Shown in pieces: positions 36,855-48,089 of a stretch of 64,000 nt of DNA. The notes beneath the pieces are model-generated. The model worked only from the letters and a program-made list of their open reading frames with translations, was not told the DNA's origin and did not search any database. Numbering within the stretch: position 1 is the stretch's first letter; every line of letters starts with the position of its first letter. The DNA comes from Myrica gale. Lineage: Eukaryota; Streptophyta; Magnoliopsida; Fagales; Myricaceae. The stretch is taken from the NCBI GenBank assembly GCA_963930655.1, contig OZ005612.1, forward strand, positions 15,319,001 to 15,383,000, in the 5' to 3' direction. Position numbers and translations under genes: made by a program.

Positions 36855-37450
36855 GAAGCAAGGACTCCCAACCAGACGAAGTTACAGTGCATTTGGTCGC
36901 TCCAAAAGCGCGAAAGCCACCAAAACGATACAGACCAAGAAGGCTGAAAATTGAGGACGACAAGTGCACACGTTCAGCCCCTGCGAATTTGGAACTGGAA
37001 GGATTTTACATACCGAAAAGAAAAAGAAAGGATTTTTTTTAGTAGTGTACATTTGTGGAGGAAAAGCAAACGTTCGGAGAAAGAATTGGCTCTTGGCGTC
37101 CAGCTGATTTTTAAAACTCTGAAGCTAACGTAATGTCCACGTGGCTATTTGTTAATAGGACCATGTGATAATCTGAAAAACGAATTATTTTAATTTACAA
37201 CGTGGCGATTGGTGGAAATTTTCATTTACCAAAAAGCCCAAGGTCGTAATCTGTGTTAATAAACGAATGCTTTCCAGTAAGATCATACTTATGTTTGTTT
37301 TACCAAATTTTTGGGGCCTTAAAAATTCCAACCAAATAAATATATTTTAAAATTTCTAACTTTTAAACATACATTTCAAACTTTTTACAAACCCCAATAA
37401 ACTTCAACATTCAAAAGATTCTCAAAATTTTGGTAAACAAACAACCCTCA
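36855..37450 (-). promoter_or_regulatory. KEA3 upstream region, with a family A MITE
   Basis: The presumed 5' UTR and promoter of the minus-strand KEA3 gene. No distinct TATA box or start site can be picked with confidence. A MITE related to family A occupies about 37,297-37,445 (left TTATGTTTGTTTTACC, right GGTAAACAAACAACCC). Confidence 0.35.
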
Positions 37451-37960
37451 GTAGTATAAATGAATGCGTACCCGGCGCCACCAAGTTGCCGCTTTTCCGA
37501 TAGTGCATGGCCCCACGTGCTGCGCGTTTTCTCCACACGCCGCCGGTGTTTTTGTGCTCTTCCACGCCTTCTCGGTGGTTCTTTGATTTCGACTCAGCTT
37601 TTTGTTTTTTTGTTGTGTTTCTATTTGTTTTGGCCTTTGTTGGCCTTAGCTTGTTTATTGTATTGTGGTTTTCGGCTCCTCAGCTAGCTGTTTCGGTCCC
37701 TTAGGGATCTTTTTCGACCCTTCGTAGGGGTTTTGCGGTACCTAGGTTGTTTGTACTTTTATTACTAACCCGTCTAGGTTTCGGTAGCTAAATCTACTGT
37801 TATCGGCCACTCGTTTGGGATATAGTGATTTTACTGATCTCTTTTGGGATTCTACTAGTTTTTTTTACAGCCTAGTGATTGTTAGGTCTTATGTAGGATT
37901 TTCCTTGTATGATTCGAACTCTTGAAATGCAAGCCTAACGGCGTTATTGAAAAAAAAAAT
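37451..37960 (+). mobile_element. Possible retroposon 3' end with poly(A)
   Basis: A G+C-richer, T-rich non-coding segment (GGCGCCACCAAGTTGCC near its start, TTCGTAGGGGTTTTGCGG in the middle) that ends in a run of A at about 37,950-37,959. Composition and tail suggest the 3' UTR of a LINE or another retroposed sequence. No domain was found. Confidence 0.35.
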
Positions 37961-38463
37961 CAGGAATTATTGATCAAGCCCATAATTGGAAACCCGCAAG
38001 AGAAAAGGCTCAATCTCAAATGTCTTTCTTGAACAAATCATCTTATTAAACGAAAATATCGACCTAAAAAGTCCATTTTCCTCGGACAGGCAAGCAAGGA
38101 AGTTCATGTTGCATAGACATTTTCCTCAAATATCTTTCTGATAGAGATAATGGCTTAGTGGTGCTGAACTTTGGTTAGGAGCTTCAATCTGACTCGATGT
38201 TCCTCATGACAAGTAAAATTCCGAGTTTAAGTGGTTGGAGCTACCCTTGACACGCCCCCGGGGGGAATGGTTTGTGTTACAGGCTGTTGAGAAGGTGAAA
38301 ACATGAACAACAGATCTCCATACTATGCTGGAATACATTACAAGGCACTTGAACCACAACGATATAACTCGAAGGTGAATGGCATCAACCTTTTCTTAGT
38401 ATAGAGGCATTTGATGATAAATTTGGCTTTCTACTAGGGAAATGGAGATAATAGTAGTAGACT

Positions 38464-38860
38464 TCATTGAAATGGATCAGAATTTGCTGGAACAAATTTG
38501 AGTGAAATATTGTTGACACAAAGGCGTTCATCTGTGGGTGTACGAATTCCTTCACCTTTAAATACGTGACCTAGATGCCCACCACAGGTTGCACATGATC
38601 CTAATTTCATCCGGGTCCGCTTGATTACATTAAGACCTTGTTAATAGAGTGAGGATAATGATGATTTTGAGGAAATAGTATAAAAGAAGAGGATGGATGC
38701 TACATTGCGATTTATGGCTCCAGGGAGACCTTCATAGAAAGTTGGCCAACCACAACCAGAGTTGAATTTGGTTGTGGACTTGTAGAGAGGGGTTCTGCAT
38801 CCGGCACAGCTATAAACACCCTCGCTGAAGAACTTTTCATATTCTCCTGTGCTCGGATAC
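38464..38860 (-). pseudogene. Peptide methionine sulfoxide reductase B, C-terminal two exons
   Basis: Minus-strand exons 38,704-38,860 and 38,464-38,619 (TGA at 38,464-38,466) join in phase across an 84-nt GT-AG intron. They encode [57 protein letters not shown] and [15 protein letters not shown]. This is the MsrB fold, with both zinc CxxC pairs (CAGC, CATC) and the catalytic Cys of the RxCVN motif (here LCVN). MsrB reduces methionine-R-sulfoxide in proteins with thioredoxin as donor. Two things are odd. The N-terminal exon (PEQF..RxKGTE region) is not found in the next several hundred bases. The DPDG loop between AINR and the second CxxC is missing. Truncation by the solo LTR and LINE that follow is likely, so I call it a probable fragment. 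Confidence 0.75.
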
Positions 38861-39217
38861 CTGTGTAGCACCCAACAAGGTCAACCTGTCAAGAGTTATA
38901 TACAAGTATTTGGAAACAACAGAACTCAGGTTTGTTTCTTGGAAAAACTAATCAGCTAATGATGCTAATATCTTTTCCAATCCAAAGCATATGGAATACC
39001 TCCATACATCTATTCTTCTCTCGCTTCTTCATTTAGTTTTGAAATGACCATCTATATATGTTCTTTGCTCCTGCACCATAACTTACCATTCTCGTAGCCC
39101 AATATCCAAAAAAGTTCCTTTAATAGGAAGTAATAAGCTACACCTCAATTACACTCTTACAAGAGATAGCCAGAGTCCTATCTTCTCTAAAGCTCTCAGT
39201 TTTAACGGGTAAGGTTC

Positions 39218-39547
39218 TATTGGGGAAAGCGGCACGAAAATTCAAAGAAAAAGAACACCGAGAATTTACGTGGTTCGGCCCCAATTTGGACTACATCCAT
39301 CTAGAACAATTTTTTTAAGAAAGCTTAAGAAAACCACTCTACCCGCCCAATAAAATAGCCACACCACATTCTCTCTCTTTTTCTCTCCCTGCCCAATGCT
39401 CATGTGTTCATTCTCCTATAACATAAGCCTCTATTTATAGGAAAAGATACTAAGAGAAAACTCTAAACTTGGAGTCAGGAGGAAGTAAATTTCCTTTCTA
39501 AATCTACTTTTATTCCAAGTCTACCTTATATGGACGTGGACCTAACA
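39218..39547 (-). mobile_element. Solo LTR, about 330 bp
   Basis: On the minus strand it starts TGTTAGGTCC and ends CCCCAATA (the expected terminal CA has changed to TA). A perfect 5-bp duplication GGTTC flanks it (39,213-39,217 and 39,548-39,552). It has a TATA box CTATAAATAGAGG (minus) and the stretch CCGAACCACGTAAATTCTC seen in many plant LTRs. No second LTR or internal region is present. Confidence 0.8.
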
Positions 39548-39719
39548 GGTTCCAATGCAGTGTCACGCGATGTACAAATCTGAACATTGATTTCACAATT
39601 CGCCTGAGGTGTGGGCAATACATGTCATGAGAAACTGTCACCCACAATCTCACAATTGTCTTGTGTTGGCTTTTAACAATACATTATACATGCATACTTG
39701 AGGAGAACAACAACCCCAA

Positions 39720-41428
39720 ACTTGTCATGGAGTATCAAAGGAAGCGGATGTGTCATGGATTTGGCAAGGGGTGGAAAAAACTAGGGAGCTCGTAATTCGT
39801 AATCTTCACTGGAAAGTCAAGAATGGGAGACATACTCTCATCTGGAAACACCCGTGGGTCCCCAATGTGGAAGGCTCTATTCCGAAACTCAAAGCAGAGG
39901 TCATTTTGCCTAACCCCATTTCTTATGTAGTAGATCTTTGTGATGACACTGGACAATGGAGGGAACAAGACATCCATGTGTGGTTTGAGCCCACTTCAGC
40001 AGAAGCCATCCTGCGCATTCAACGACAGAGGATGATGAGATTATATGGGCTCCAGACCCAAAAGGCACGTACTCAGTCCGATCTACCTATATTCAAGACC
40101 AAGCTAGTAGGATGAATATAATCAATCCTATGTCACCTGCTGAATGGAGGAAAATATGGGCGTTAAAAATCCAACATCGCCTGAAATTAATGCAGTGGAA
40201 AGTAGCGACAGGTGCACTCCCTCTTCGCTTTAAGGTTTTGCGTTTTATTCCTAATATTGGAGAGGAAGCCATGGTGTGTCCTCTTTGTCGCCAAGTAGAG
40301 GAGACTGCACATCACCTATTCCTAGTTCGTCATTTTAGCAGATTTCTATGGCGTGAAGGCCATTGGGCTTTTAATCCTGCCGCCTTTTCTCAAGAATCTC
40401 TTGTCAATTGGTTTAAATTTATCCTTAACCCCACAACTTGCTAGCGGGTGTTAGTGGAAAATGGGATGAGTTAATGTTATATATTGTCATTGTTCTTGCC
40501 TCTTTGTGGTTCACTAGAAACAAGGTGGTCCATGATGTTAGAAAATATAATTCAAATAATAAAATATTCATCTTCCTATCAGCTTAAGCTTTTGGGATGA
40601 GTAGTAGATTCACATGGTAACAGAGCTAAGATCCTGAATTTGAGACCTGACTTTGCATTTCACCACAATTTCAATTAAATATTGCACGTATTGGGCCTCC
40701 CAATTAAATAAGAGTCTGGCCTATACGTGATTGGGAGTGTTAAAAAATATAATTCAAATAATAAAATATTCTTCTTCCTATCAGCTTAAGCTTTTAGGAT
40801 GAGTGATAGATTCACACATGAGAACATGGAACCTAATGTATCTGCCATGGTTCAAGAGGTTGCTCGCAGATATGCAGAACATGGGGCTTCCTTGATTCAA
40901 AAGAAATGTTTCATTTCCTGGCAACCCCCCTTGTTGGCCAACTGAAAATTAATTATGATGTTTCTTTCAAATAGGATATTATGTGTTTTGTGGCTGTTTG
41001 TAGAAATCATATTGGAGGTCTTCGAGAAGCTCAAGGCTACTGTCACAAAGGCAATGGCTCGCTTCTAGGGGAAATTTGTGCGACTTTACTCGCTTGCCAA
41101 ATTAAGGAGAATCAAGGGGACGTTGCGATTTTTATAGAAGGCAACTCCCTGGTGGTTTGGCAGCAAGTGAATGACAGATCGACCTCTACAAATTGGCTTA
41201 TGGAAGGTGCAATTGTAACCATTATAAATATGCTCGATAATCACCCGAAATAGAAGTTTTTGTGGACTCCACGTGAAGGGAATTGTATGGCACATTTTGT
41301 TGCTAATTGGTGTGCAACCAATAGGCATTGTGGATGTATCAATTTGGCCTCTTTTCTGAGAGCTATCCGTACTTTGACAATGGTTGATTGAGTAGCAATA
41401 AAATGTCCTTCTATTGTTAAGAAAAAAA
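39720..41428 (+). pseudogene. LINE (L1-type) ORF2 3' fragment: zf-RVT and RNase H
   Basis: Plus-strand fragments in several frames follow the order of a plant LINE ORF2 C-terminus. First comes a region near 39,740-40,120 (GRHTLIWKHPWVP). The zinc-binding reverse-transcriptase domain is at 40,112-40,440 (WRKIWALKIQHRLKLMQWKV, CPLCRQVEETAHHLF). An RNase H domain follows at about 40,981-41,390 (GEICATLLACQI, WTPREGNCMAHFVANW). A run of A at about 41,420-41,428 may be its tail. Stops and frame changes rule out function. A TRIM element interrupts it. The reverse-transcriptase core is absent, so the copy is 5'-truncated, as is usual for LINEs. Confidence 0.8.
40536..40816 (+). mobile_element. Complete TRIM element, 281 bp
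   Basis: Two 79-bp direct repeats (40,536-40,614 and 40,738-40,816) start TGTTAGAAAATATAATTC / TGTTAAAAAATATAATTC and both end TTCACA. Directly after the first is a primer-binding site TGGTAACAGAGC, as for initiator tRNA-Met. Before the second is a purine stretch GATTGGGAG. A perfect 5-bp duplication CATGA flanks the element (40,531-40,535 and 40,817-40,821). The 123-bp interior has no coding capacity, which defines a terminal-repeat retrotransposon in miniature. It is nested in the LINE fragment. Confidence 0.9.
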
Positions 41429-41434
41429 ATATTA

Positions 41435-41735
41435 AGCCAAAAAAACCAGCCCACGCAGCAAGCTTGTGAGTAAGAAAATTACATCGACACGGCACCCACG
41501 CAATCCTCCAATCCTTCATAGCATCCATCCCGCTCCGAATTCGCTCCACCAAAGTCTCAATAGCCTAACTATGATGTCCTCCAGCCAACACCTCCCAGCA
41601 AAGCACCAGAGAGTCACTCTCAAACTCCACTTTGGTCCACCCCTTCCGATGAGCGAACTCAAGTGCCTTTGCGAGCACATAAGCTTCCCCAACCAGCGAG
41701 TCCATAACAACAAAGCGTTCCAGGTAATTCACTTC
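41435..41735 (-). pseudogene. Second LINE RNase H fragment, opposite orientation
   Basis: Minus-strand translation gives EAYVLAKALEFAHRKGW, TKVEFESDSLVLCWEVLAGG and IAWVPCRCNFLTHKLAAWA, an RNase H domain of plant LINE type, with a stop after GGHHS. It faces the plus-strand RNase H fragment, the two meeting near 41,430. Confidence 0.7.
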
Positions 41736-42680
41736 AGTTGGGAGAATAACAGGTAGTGTGCATTTTTAGGACGAATAGCAACTTTCGTGTTCCACTTCAG
41801 TTGGGAGAATAATAGGTAATGTGCATTTTTCTTTCCCTAGGAGGATTGTACAAATCTGGACCCTACAATTATGTGCGACTCATGTTCACCAACGGTTCAG
41901 ATCTCTTAACGATTAGAAGAGGTGGTTGGGATAACCGATGGTGACTACTTCCAGGGAATTATAATAACGAACATTATTCCTATTTATTTTATTTAAAATT
42001 ACTTAGCAAATAAAGTCATTTTTATTTTATTTTTTAGAATTTTAAGAATAATTTCCCTTAGAGCATTCCTAGCATGCTCTCTTTTCTAACCAAAAATTCT
42101 AACATTTTGGTTAGAATAGAGAGCCAATTTAACCAAAAAGCCAAAAAACACTCTTTAACAGCCTCTCTAATTAAACAAATTTTAACAAAAAATTTGAAGA
42201 AGTGAACAATGACTCTCTATTTTTAGAGAGCCACTATTCACCTCACTATCTTAAAATATTAATATGTATTTTTTTTCTTTTTTCTTTTTAGAAAATTACT
42301 GTTCACTTCACCATCTTAAAATTTAAAAATTCAACAGTTAGTAAAATAAAAAAATTTTAAAATCGATCTTTTTAAGATAAGACAAATATTCAAAAAAATG
42401 ACTGTTACGATAAAATGAATATTAAAAAATATAAGGGATTTTTGCAATTTAGTCACTGGGTTTTAGTACCGGTGACAAAATTGTCACTGAACTTATTTTT
42501 TTTACTTTTTGGTCACTAAGAATACGTAGTGGTGACTTTTCACTCCATCCGTCAAACCTCCATTAAATTTTAACGGAATATGAAGCGGTCGACCTCTACA
42601 TGTAGCGGTCGACCTCTTCATGTAGAAGCGATCGACCTCTTCATGTAGAAGTTAATCTAATACGGTAACATATTAAAATA
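41736..42680. other. Intergenic MITE cluster
   Basis: A hairpin MITE lies at about 42,058-42,250 (GAGCATTCCTAGCATGCTCT, AACATTTTGGTTAGAATAG, GAGAGCCA). About 42,430-42,660 holds a fragment with GTCACTGAAC and three GGTCGACC-type motifs (AGCGGTCGACC near 42,590 and 42,610, a variant near 42,630). No gene seen. Confidence 0.5.
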
Positions 42681-42681
42681 A

Positions 42682-43063
42682 TGCTTAATTACATTATAGG
42701 TCCCTGTGGTATAACTTTTTTATAAATTCATATCTGTTGTATCACTATGTACAAACAAGTCCTTGTGGTCACCCTTCTAGATAAAAGTTAGTATCTCCGT
42801 CCATCAAGCGTTAACACTAACAGAATGAAAGCCGATCGACCGCTACAAAGAGGCATCTTGCAGCGGTCGACTGGTTCATGTATCGGTCAACCGATTAATG
42901 TAGCGGTCGACCGACTCGTCGTTAGTGTGTTAACGCCTAATAGACGGAGAGACTAACTTTTATCTAGAAGGGTGACCACAGGGACCTATTTGTACAAAGT
43001 GATACCATATAGACGATTTTGTAAAAAAAGTTATACCACAAGGACCTACGGTGCAATTAAGCC
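42682..43063. mobile_element. Mutator-like MITE with GGTCGACC array
   Basis: 382 bp, with inverted ends of about 130 bp: the left starts TGCTTAATTAC, the right ends GCAATTAAGCC. Both include GGTATAACTTTTTT and GGTCACCCTTCTAGATAAAA (inverted on the right). It is flanked by TTAAAATAA (42,673-42,681) and TTAAAATAG (43,064-43,072), a 9-bp duplication with one difference. The centre holds several AGCGGTCGACCG-like sites (near 42,832, 42,862 and 42,902). Confidence 0.8.
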
Positions 43064-43210
43064 TTAAAATAGATAAAGAACGGTAACGTCCGAGATTACG
43101 GTACACTCGTGAGGGGTAAAAGAAAAGGGCGTGGCAGACAAAAAAGAAGACGAAGTCGACTGTCCTACCTCCAGGCCGGTGGGGCGTGTGGACACGACGC
43201 GACCCCAGTT

Positions 43211-45075
43211 CGCGCTTTTTTTTTTGAAAAAAATTATTTTTCACCCCTGAATTTTGAGGTCATTTCTAATTTGCACCCACTTTTATTGATTTCGTTAGAT
43301 TAATACCTCAAAGTACCACTTTATGTTAATTTCCACCCTCCAGCTCAAAGTGTCGTTACTTCTCACGGCAAACCAAGGACGTGTCGTCCAAGTGACCACT
43401 TAAACATCAGACTTCCCATTTTGCCCTTCCTTTAATGAATTTTCTCTTAGTATAATTATTACTTTTCAACTCAAATGTCCCCGCTCCCATGTTATCGCCA
43501 AAATTCCAACCCAAATATTGACTTTCATCCATCCCATGATCCCTTAAGCAAAATCGAACCAGGAGATATGAAGCTCTCCCTCAGGTTTCAAGACGATCCA
43601 ACAACCCTCACCAGAACCAAATCCAAATCGTCAAAGCCAAAATACCTCTAATCATATTCCGCCAACCATTCATCTCCACCACCACTGGCACCATAGCCAC
43701 CAACACCTCACCCTCAGACCTCTCTTTCGCCCTCCGCACCAAATTCCACTTTGGCCCATCTCTCGAGTTATCCTACTATCCCACAAATACTCCCATCCCT
43801 ACCTTCTCTCTCCACTTCAAGCCCCCAATTCGGCAACCTTCCCCTAAAAAAATCAACTTTCTGGGTCGGTCAATTTGGTTTCGGATGGTGAGTACGGAAG
43901 AGGGTGTGCCATAGATGGATAATCTACATGGCAGGAGCTGAAATTGGAGCCATGCAGTGGCAAAGATGGAGTTCCAAAACCTGATTCCATGTAGAATTAT
44001 GGGTGTCCTTCAAATGGTGGAATTGGGTTTGTCCTAGGGAGGTAATTGGTTTGGAAGAAAAATGGGAAAGATGGGTTTTTCTTTCGGAGTTGTTGTTATG
44101 GGGAGGTGATAGGTCCCGATAGAAGGAAATAACGAAATGGTTAGATTAGCTCCAATTAGGGAGGAGGAAAGTCCACAATACAATACTTTCTCTACTCCTA
44201 CCACAAACACTACGTACAACTTAAATAACTTGCTAAAATAACTAAACAGATAACTTGCTAAAATAACTCCTCCAATAGCTGATCATGCTCAGAATCTTAA
44301 GGTGCCACTTCCCACTAGCCTGTGCCCTTTCTTCTTGGATAACTACCCACGTACTACTTCTCCTTGGTAACTGCTTGGCCATTTCTTCTTGAATAACTAC
44401 CCACGAACTGCTTGCCATTTCTTCTGGGCTGTTACTAGTTGTTCTCCAAAATATTTTGGATTGGGATGATGTTCCCTTCGTGGCCTATCAGGAGGACTGT
44501 TCTGCCAGTGACCAAAAGTCTTATGGTAAATATGAGGTGGGGCGTGAATTTTCCAACTGATTTGAGGAAGAAATTGCACTACTTGACGATGAATAAGATT
44601 TGTGTAGAGGGTTTAGAAGAAGGAGGTGGAGAAGAACAATGGTAAGCGTAATGTGGGTGATTTGGAACTCTTGAAGGGAATGTGTTTTTGGATGAGAAGG
44701 GATTTGAAGGCTTTGTAGATGGAAAATAGAGAGATGAAGCAGGCTTTGGAGGAGACGAGAACCAGAATTGTCGCAAAAAAGTCTCGTGGGGAGGCTGGTG
44801 ATGGTTTAGGGAAGAAGGTTTCACCGCCTACCGGAGAGAGTGCCGGTGGGAATGGATGCTCAGCGTCTATAATTCATTAAATGAAGGGCAAAATAGGAGG
44901 TTTGATGTTTAAGTGGTCACATGGACGACACATCCTTAGATTCCCGTGAGAAGTAACGGCAATTTGAGCTGGATAGTGGAAATTAACGTAAAATGGTACT
45001 TTAAAGTATTAATCTAACGAAATCAATAAAAACTGGTGCAACTTAGAGATGGCCCCAAATTTTTTTTTCTTAAGC
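43211..45075 (+). mobile_element. Long-TIR (Pack-MULE-like) element with a captured host gene fragment
   Basis: Inverted repeats of about 220 bp bound the element. The left, about 43,240-43,450, reads TTATTGATTTCGTTAGATTA ... CCATTTTGCCCTTC. The right, about 44,870-45,065, is its inverse. The probable target duplication is TTCGCGCTT / TTCACGCTT, one mismatch, so limits are approximate. Inside, on the plus strand, an ATG at 43,568 opens MKLSLRFQDDPTT. A shifted frame continues QIVKAKIPLIIFRQPF and DLSFALRTKFHFGPSLELSY to about 43,840. A second coding-like patch lies near 44,665-44,830 (REMKQALEETRTRIVAKK). These look like the two ends of one plant protein whose family I cannot name. Frame breaks make it non-functional. 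Confidence 0.6.
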
Positions 45076-45649
45076 CCCAAGTTCACGCTTTGCCTTGGTC
45101 AAATCTTTCGCCCCAAACGCCAATTCCTAACCCAAAGTTGGAATTTTCCCTCTCTGACTGACTGACTCTCTCTCTCTGGGCACTTAGCAAAAAAAAAAGA
45201 CGCTCTCTCTGGACAAACAACTTACATATGTTCGTATTTCTACACGAAAGACGCATGTAAAGTATAATCGGCTGCTCTCACAATTACTGTATCTCGGGCC
45301 TCTCTCAGTTTCCAATGGCAGTCGCTGTGAATGGCTCCGCGACATATATCCTTCATTCTATAACTACAAACCGCATCACGGAAACAACATTTTCTTTGGC
45401 GGCCTCTCGTTCTGATCAAGTTCCAATCTTGTTGAAGCCCTTTCAGAGCAGCAGGTCCCTTGTTTTGGAGAGAAAACGCTGTCTGAATCCCAGGTGCCAG
45501 ATCGTGTTCCCAGACGAGATAAATTCGAGAACGCCCAGTGCTTCTGCTTCGCCCCTCGAGCTGCTCAAGTCCTCCCCTGCTAAGAGCCCCATTTAAGATC
45601 CTTTGTTTTCTGCTGAAGATGTGCTTTTTTTCTGGCTCATTGGTTTAGT

Positions 45650-46136
45650 GAGTTCAGTTATGGTGCTGAGAAATATTATGCTGATGGCTGCTGGTGGACG
45701 GCCCAGATTCAAACTGCATGATCCAACCGCTAATATCGCGACACCTCATTTAAATTTTATTTGACCCGAACCCGGACCCGTTTTCCATATAGCACATCTC
45801 TAGACCCGTTTTAACGACATGTTCAAATTCGATTTCCCAATACCAGCTCCACCTTCACCTCCGTCGCTCCCAGCTCCACATCCGTCGTGACCAACTCCAC
45901 CTCCGTCGTGCCGCCATCGTCGTCGTCGTCGCGACCAGCTCCACCTCCGTCGCTCCCAGGCCAGCTCCGTTTCTCCCAGCCCATTTCCGTCGCTCCCACC
46001 AGGCCAGTCTGTCGCTTGCAGTTGAAGGGGACCCGGCCGGCTTCTCGGCAACCTGGTACTCAAAATCTGAGCCCGGAGCCTTCCCACTCCAGGTGTTTAT
46101 CTCAACCCACCTTTTCACTTGATAGCTTGCTGCCCC
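45650..46136 (+). repeat. Left TIR of the MULE, with short tandem units
   Basis: It matches the right TIR in inverse orientation. From about 45,860 to 46,005 it carries about six diverged copies of a ~20-bp unit based on TCCGTCGCTCCCAG. The unit sits in the inner half of the repeat. Open frames across this block are by-products of the array, not genes. Confidence 0.85.
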
Positions 46137-48089
46137 CTTGTTCCTTGTTCGCCCTTCGCCTTATCGTTAAAACTCCCTTATTGAGAATGTCCTTGTGCAT
46201 TTTGTTTCTTTCTTCATTGCGTTTTATTTGATGAAAGGAGTTAGCATCCCAGTTCTAAATTATTGCTATAGTCAAATCTCCATTTGGTTTCAAGTTAACA
46301 TTTTTGTTGTAACGTCTTTCCCGTTCCGATACAGGATGAATTGCCCGTATGCTACAAATTTTGATGAGAAAGAATAGAATACGTATTATCTGACGCTCTT
46401 CTAATTTTGTAACTGCTGTGGAAACATAATTATTAGACGTTTTTCCAATCTAAACACCGTGCAGGGGACTACACGCAAGGTCGATTCATCTAATGAAAAG
46501 GCTTGCTGCCCCCCTTGTTCTCATTATTGAGGCCCCTGTAATCAAGGTTCAATTTATTGAGGCAATTTTTTTTCATTTATAAATGAATATTTGTTCTTTG
46601 AGGAGGTTTTTACAGACACTGCTGTGAATATTAAACCTGTTAAAGTCTCATTTACTTGTGTCCTGTATGGGAAATCTAGTGTCCCCTAAACCAGTTAAAG
46701 TCTCATTTACTGGTTGGATCGCAGCCTTAATTAGGAGCTGGCCTTGTTCCCTTATTATCTTCAACTACCAAATCAACCGAAGCATTTATGTGACAAGATG
46801 ATTAGATGTACTTGATGCATCTTTAAGTTTGTTTGAATATTATGGAACAGAGACATGGGGTTCACGGTAGGTCATTTGCATATTCCATTATTTAAGTTTT
46901 GTTTGCGATTTTGAAATTAAATAGATGTTGGTGGATGTTGCACTAAGCTGCAATATTAACTCTATAGTGAAGTAGCAGTTGTCTTTTGAGTCGGTGAGAA
47001 GGAATAGTTTGCTTACTTCTCTTTTGTAACACCATATCCTCTACATGTGCAGTTGTGTGATCTTCTCAAATCTAGGGTTGAATGCTCTGACTTCCTTAAA
47101 AAGCTAGAGTGTGCACAGGCGTCTGTTCCACAAAACGTTGCTGGTATGCACACAAATATACTTTTTTTTTTCCTTTTGTTACTTCTTACCAATTTCCCTT
47201 CAAATAATTTCTTCTACGGAAAACTGACTTTTCACGGTATATATAAATATCTAGTATCAACTTGTTATGTTCTTAGTACCCATTTTTTCAATTTATTTAG
47301 TTAGTAATATGATATAATATTTGTTGAACCCTTCTCACTCGATCATCTTTTGTTATTACATTGAAGCTGCAGGTCCCTGCAACAAAGGGTGCTTTTTGTT
47401 CGAAAAGGCATTTAACAGTTGAAACAAAGGTATCAAAACAAGTGTCTAATTTGAAGACGCCTTTGGCAGATAACAATCTTTGGACAACTTGTTGTATAAT
47501 GTTTAGCTCTCATAAGTCCTTTTAGTATTAATCTACCCTTTGAATTCGAGCTGTAGCTCATTGGGGTTGTAATGTTTTATTTTTATTTTTATGTAACCTG
47601 AGACATGGGGTTCACCTTTTATGATGTATCTATTTTTTCTTTTTCCTGTAGTGAATGATTTTCCTAATTGATTTAATGGAGCTTTAATGTTATTAAAGGG
47701 ACGTACGTGTCACGAACTGAGTTCTTATTTTACTTCCCCAACATCAGCTTGGTTTGAATATAGAGCATATTCTGTAGGCCGAATTTGTTATTCGTTGATC
47801 GAACCAATTTTATAAACTATGAGCGATCATCTTACCAATATTTGTACATTTAGAGAGGGAATTAGCTTGCGAGTGGCTTATTCGTTCACAAAATAAACAC
47901 GAAAAAACAAATCTTTGAAATTTTTGACGGGCTAATTCATGTCTCAATTACCTCTGAGACAATGCTATATAATATTCTTGAATTTTCATGTATGTTGCTT
48001 TATTTAATGTTGCTTTATTTAATGTTGGTGCTTGCAAAACTCAATTTTAGTTGTTGATTTTATTTATATTTAGATTATAAGGAGACAAT
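46137..48089. other. MULE left interior, probable 5' region of the transposase gene
   Basis: A+T-rich. An exon-like 91-nt segment at 47,053-47,143, with an AG before it and GT after it, reads LCDLLKSRVECSDFLKKLEC plus AQASVPQNVAG. It is not part of any transposase I know and may be a captured host exon. The rest shows no coding signal. Confidence 0.4.

Noticed and set aside
45800-46231. Overlapping frames on both strands in the left MULE TIR
   Set aside because: They arise from the G+C-rich tandem units; the same by-products appear in the right TIR (53,351-53,741).
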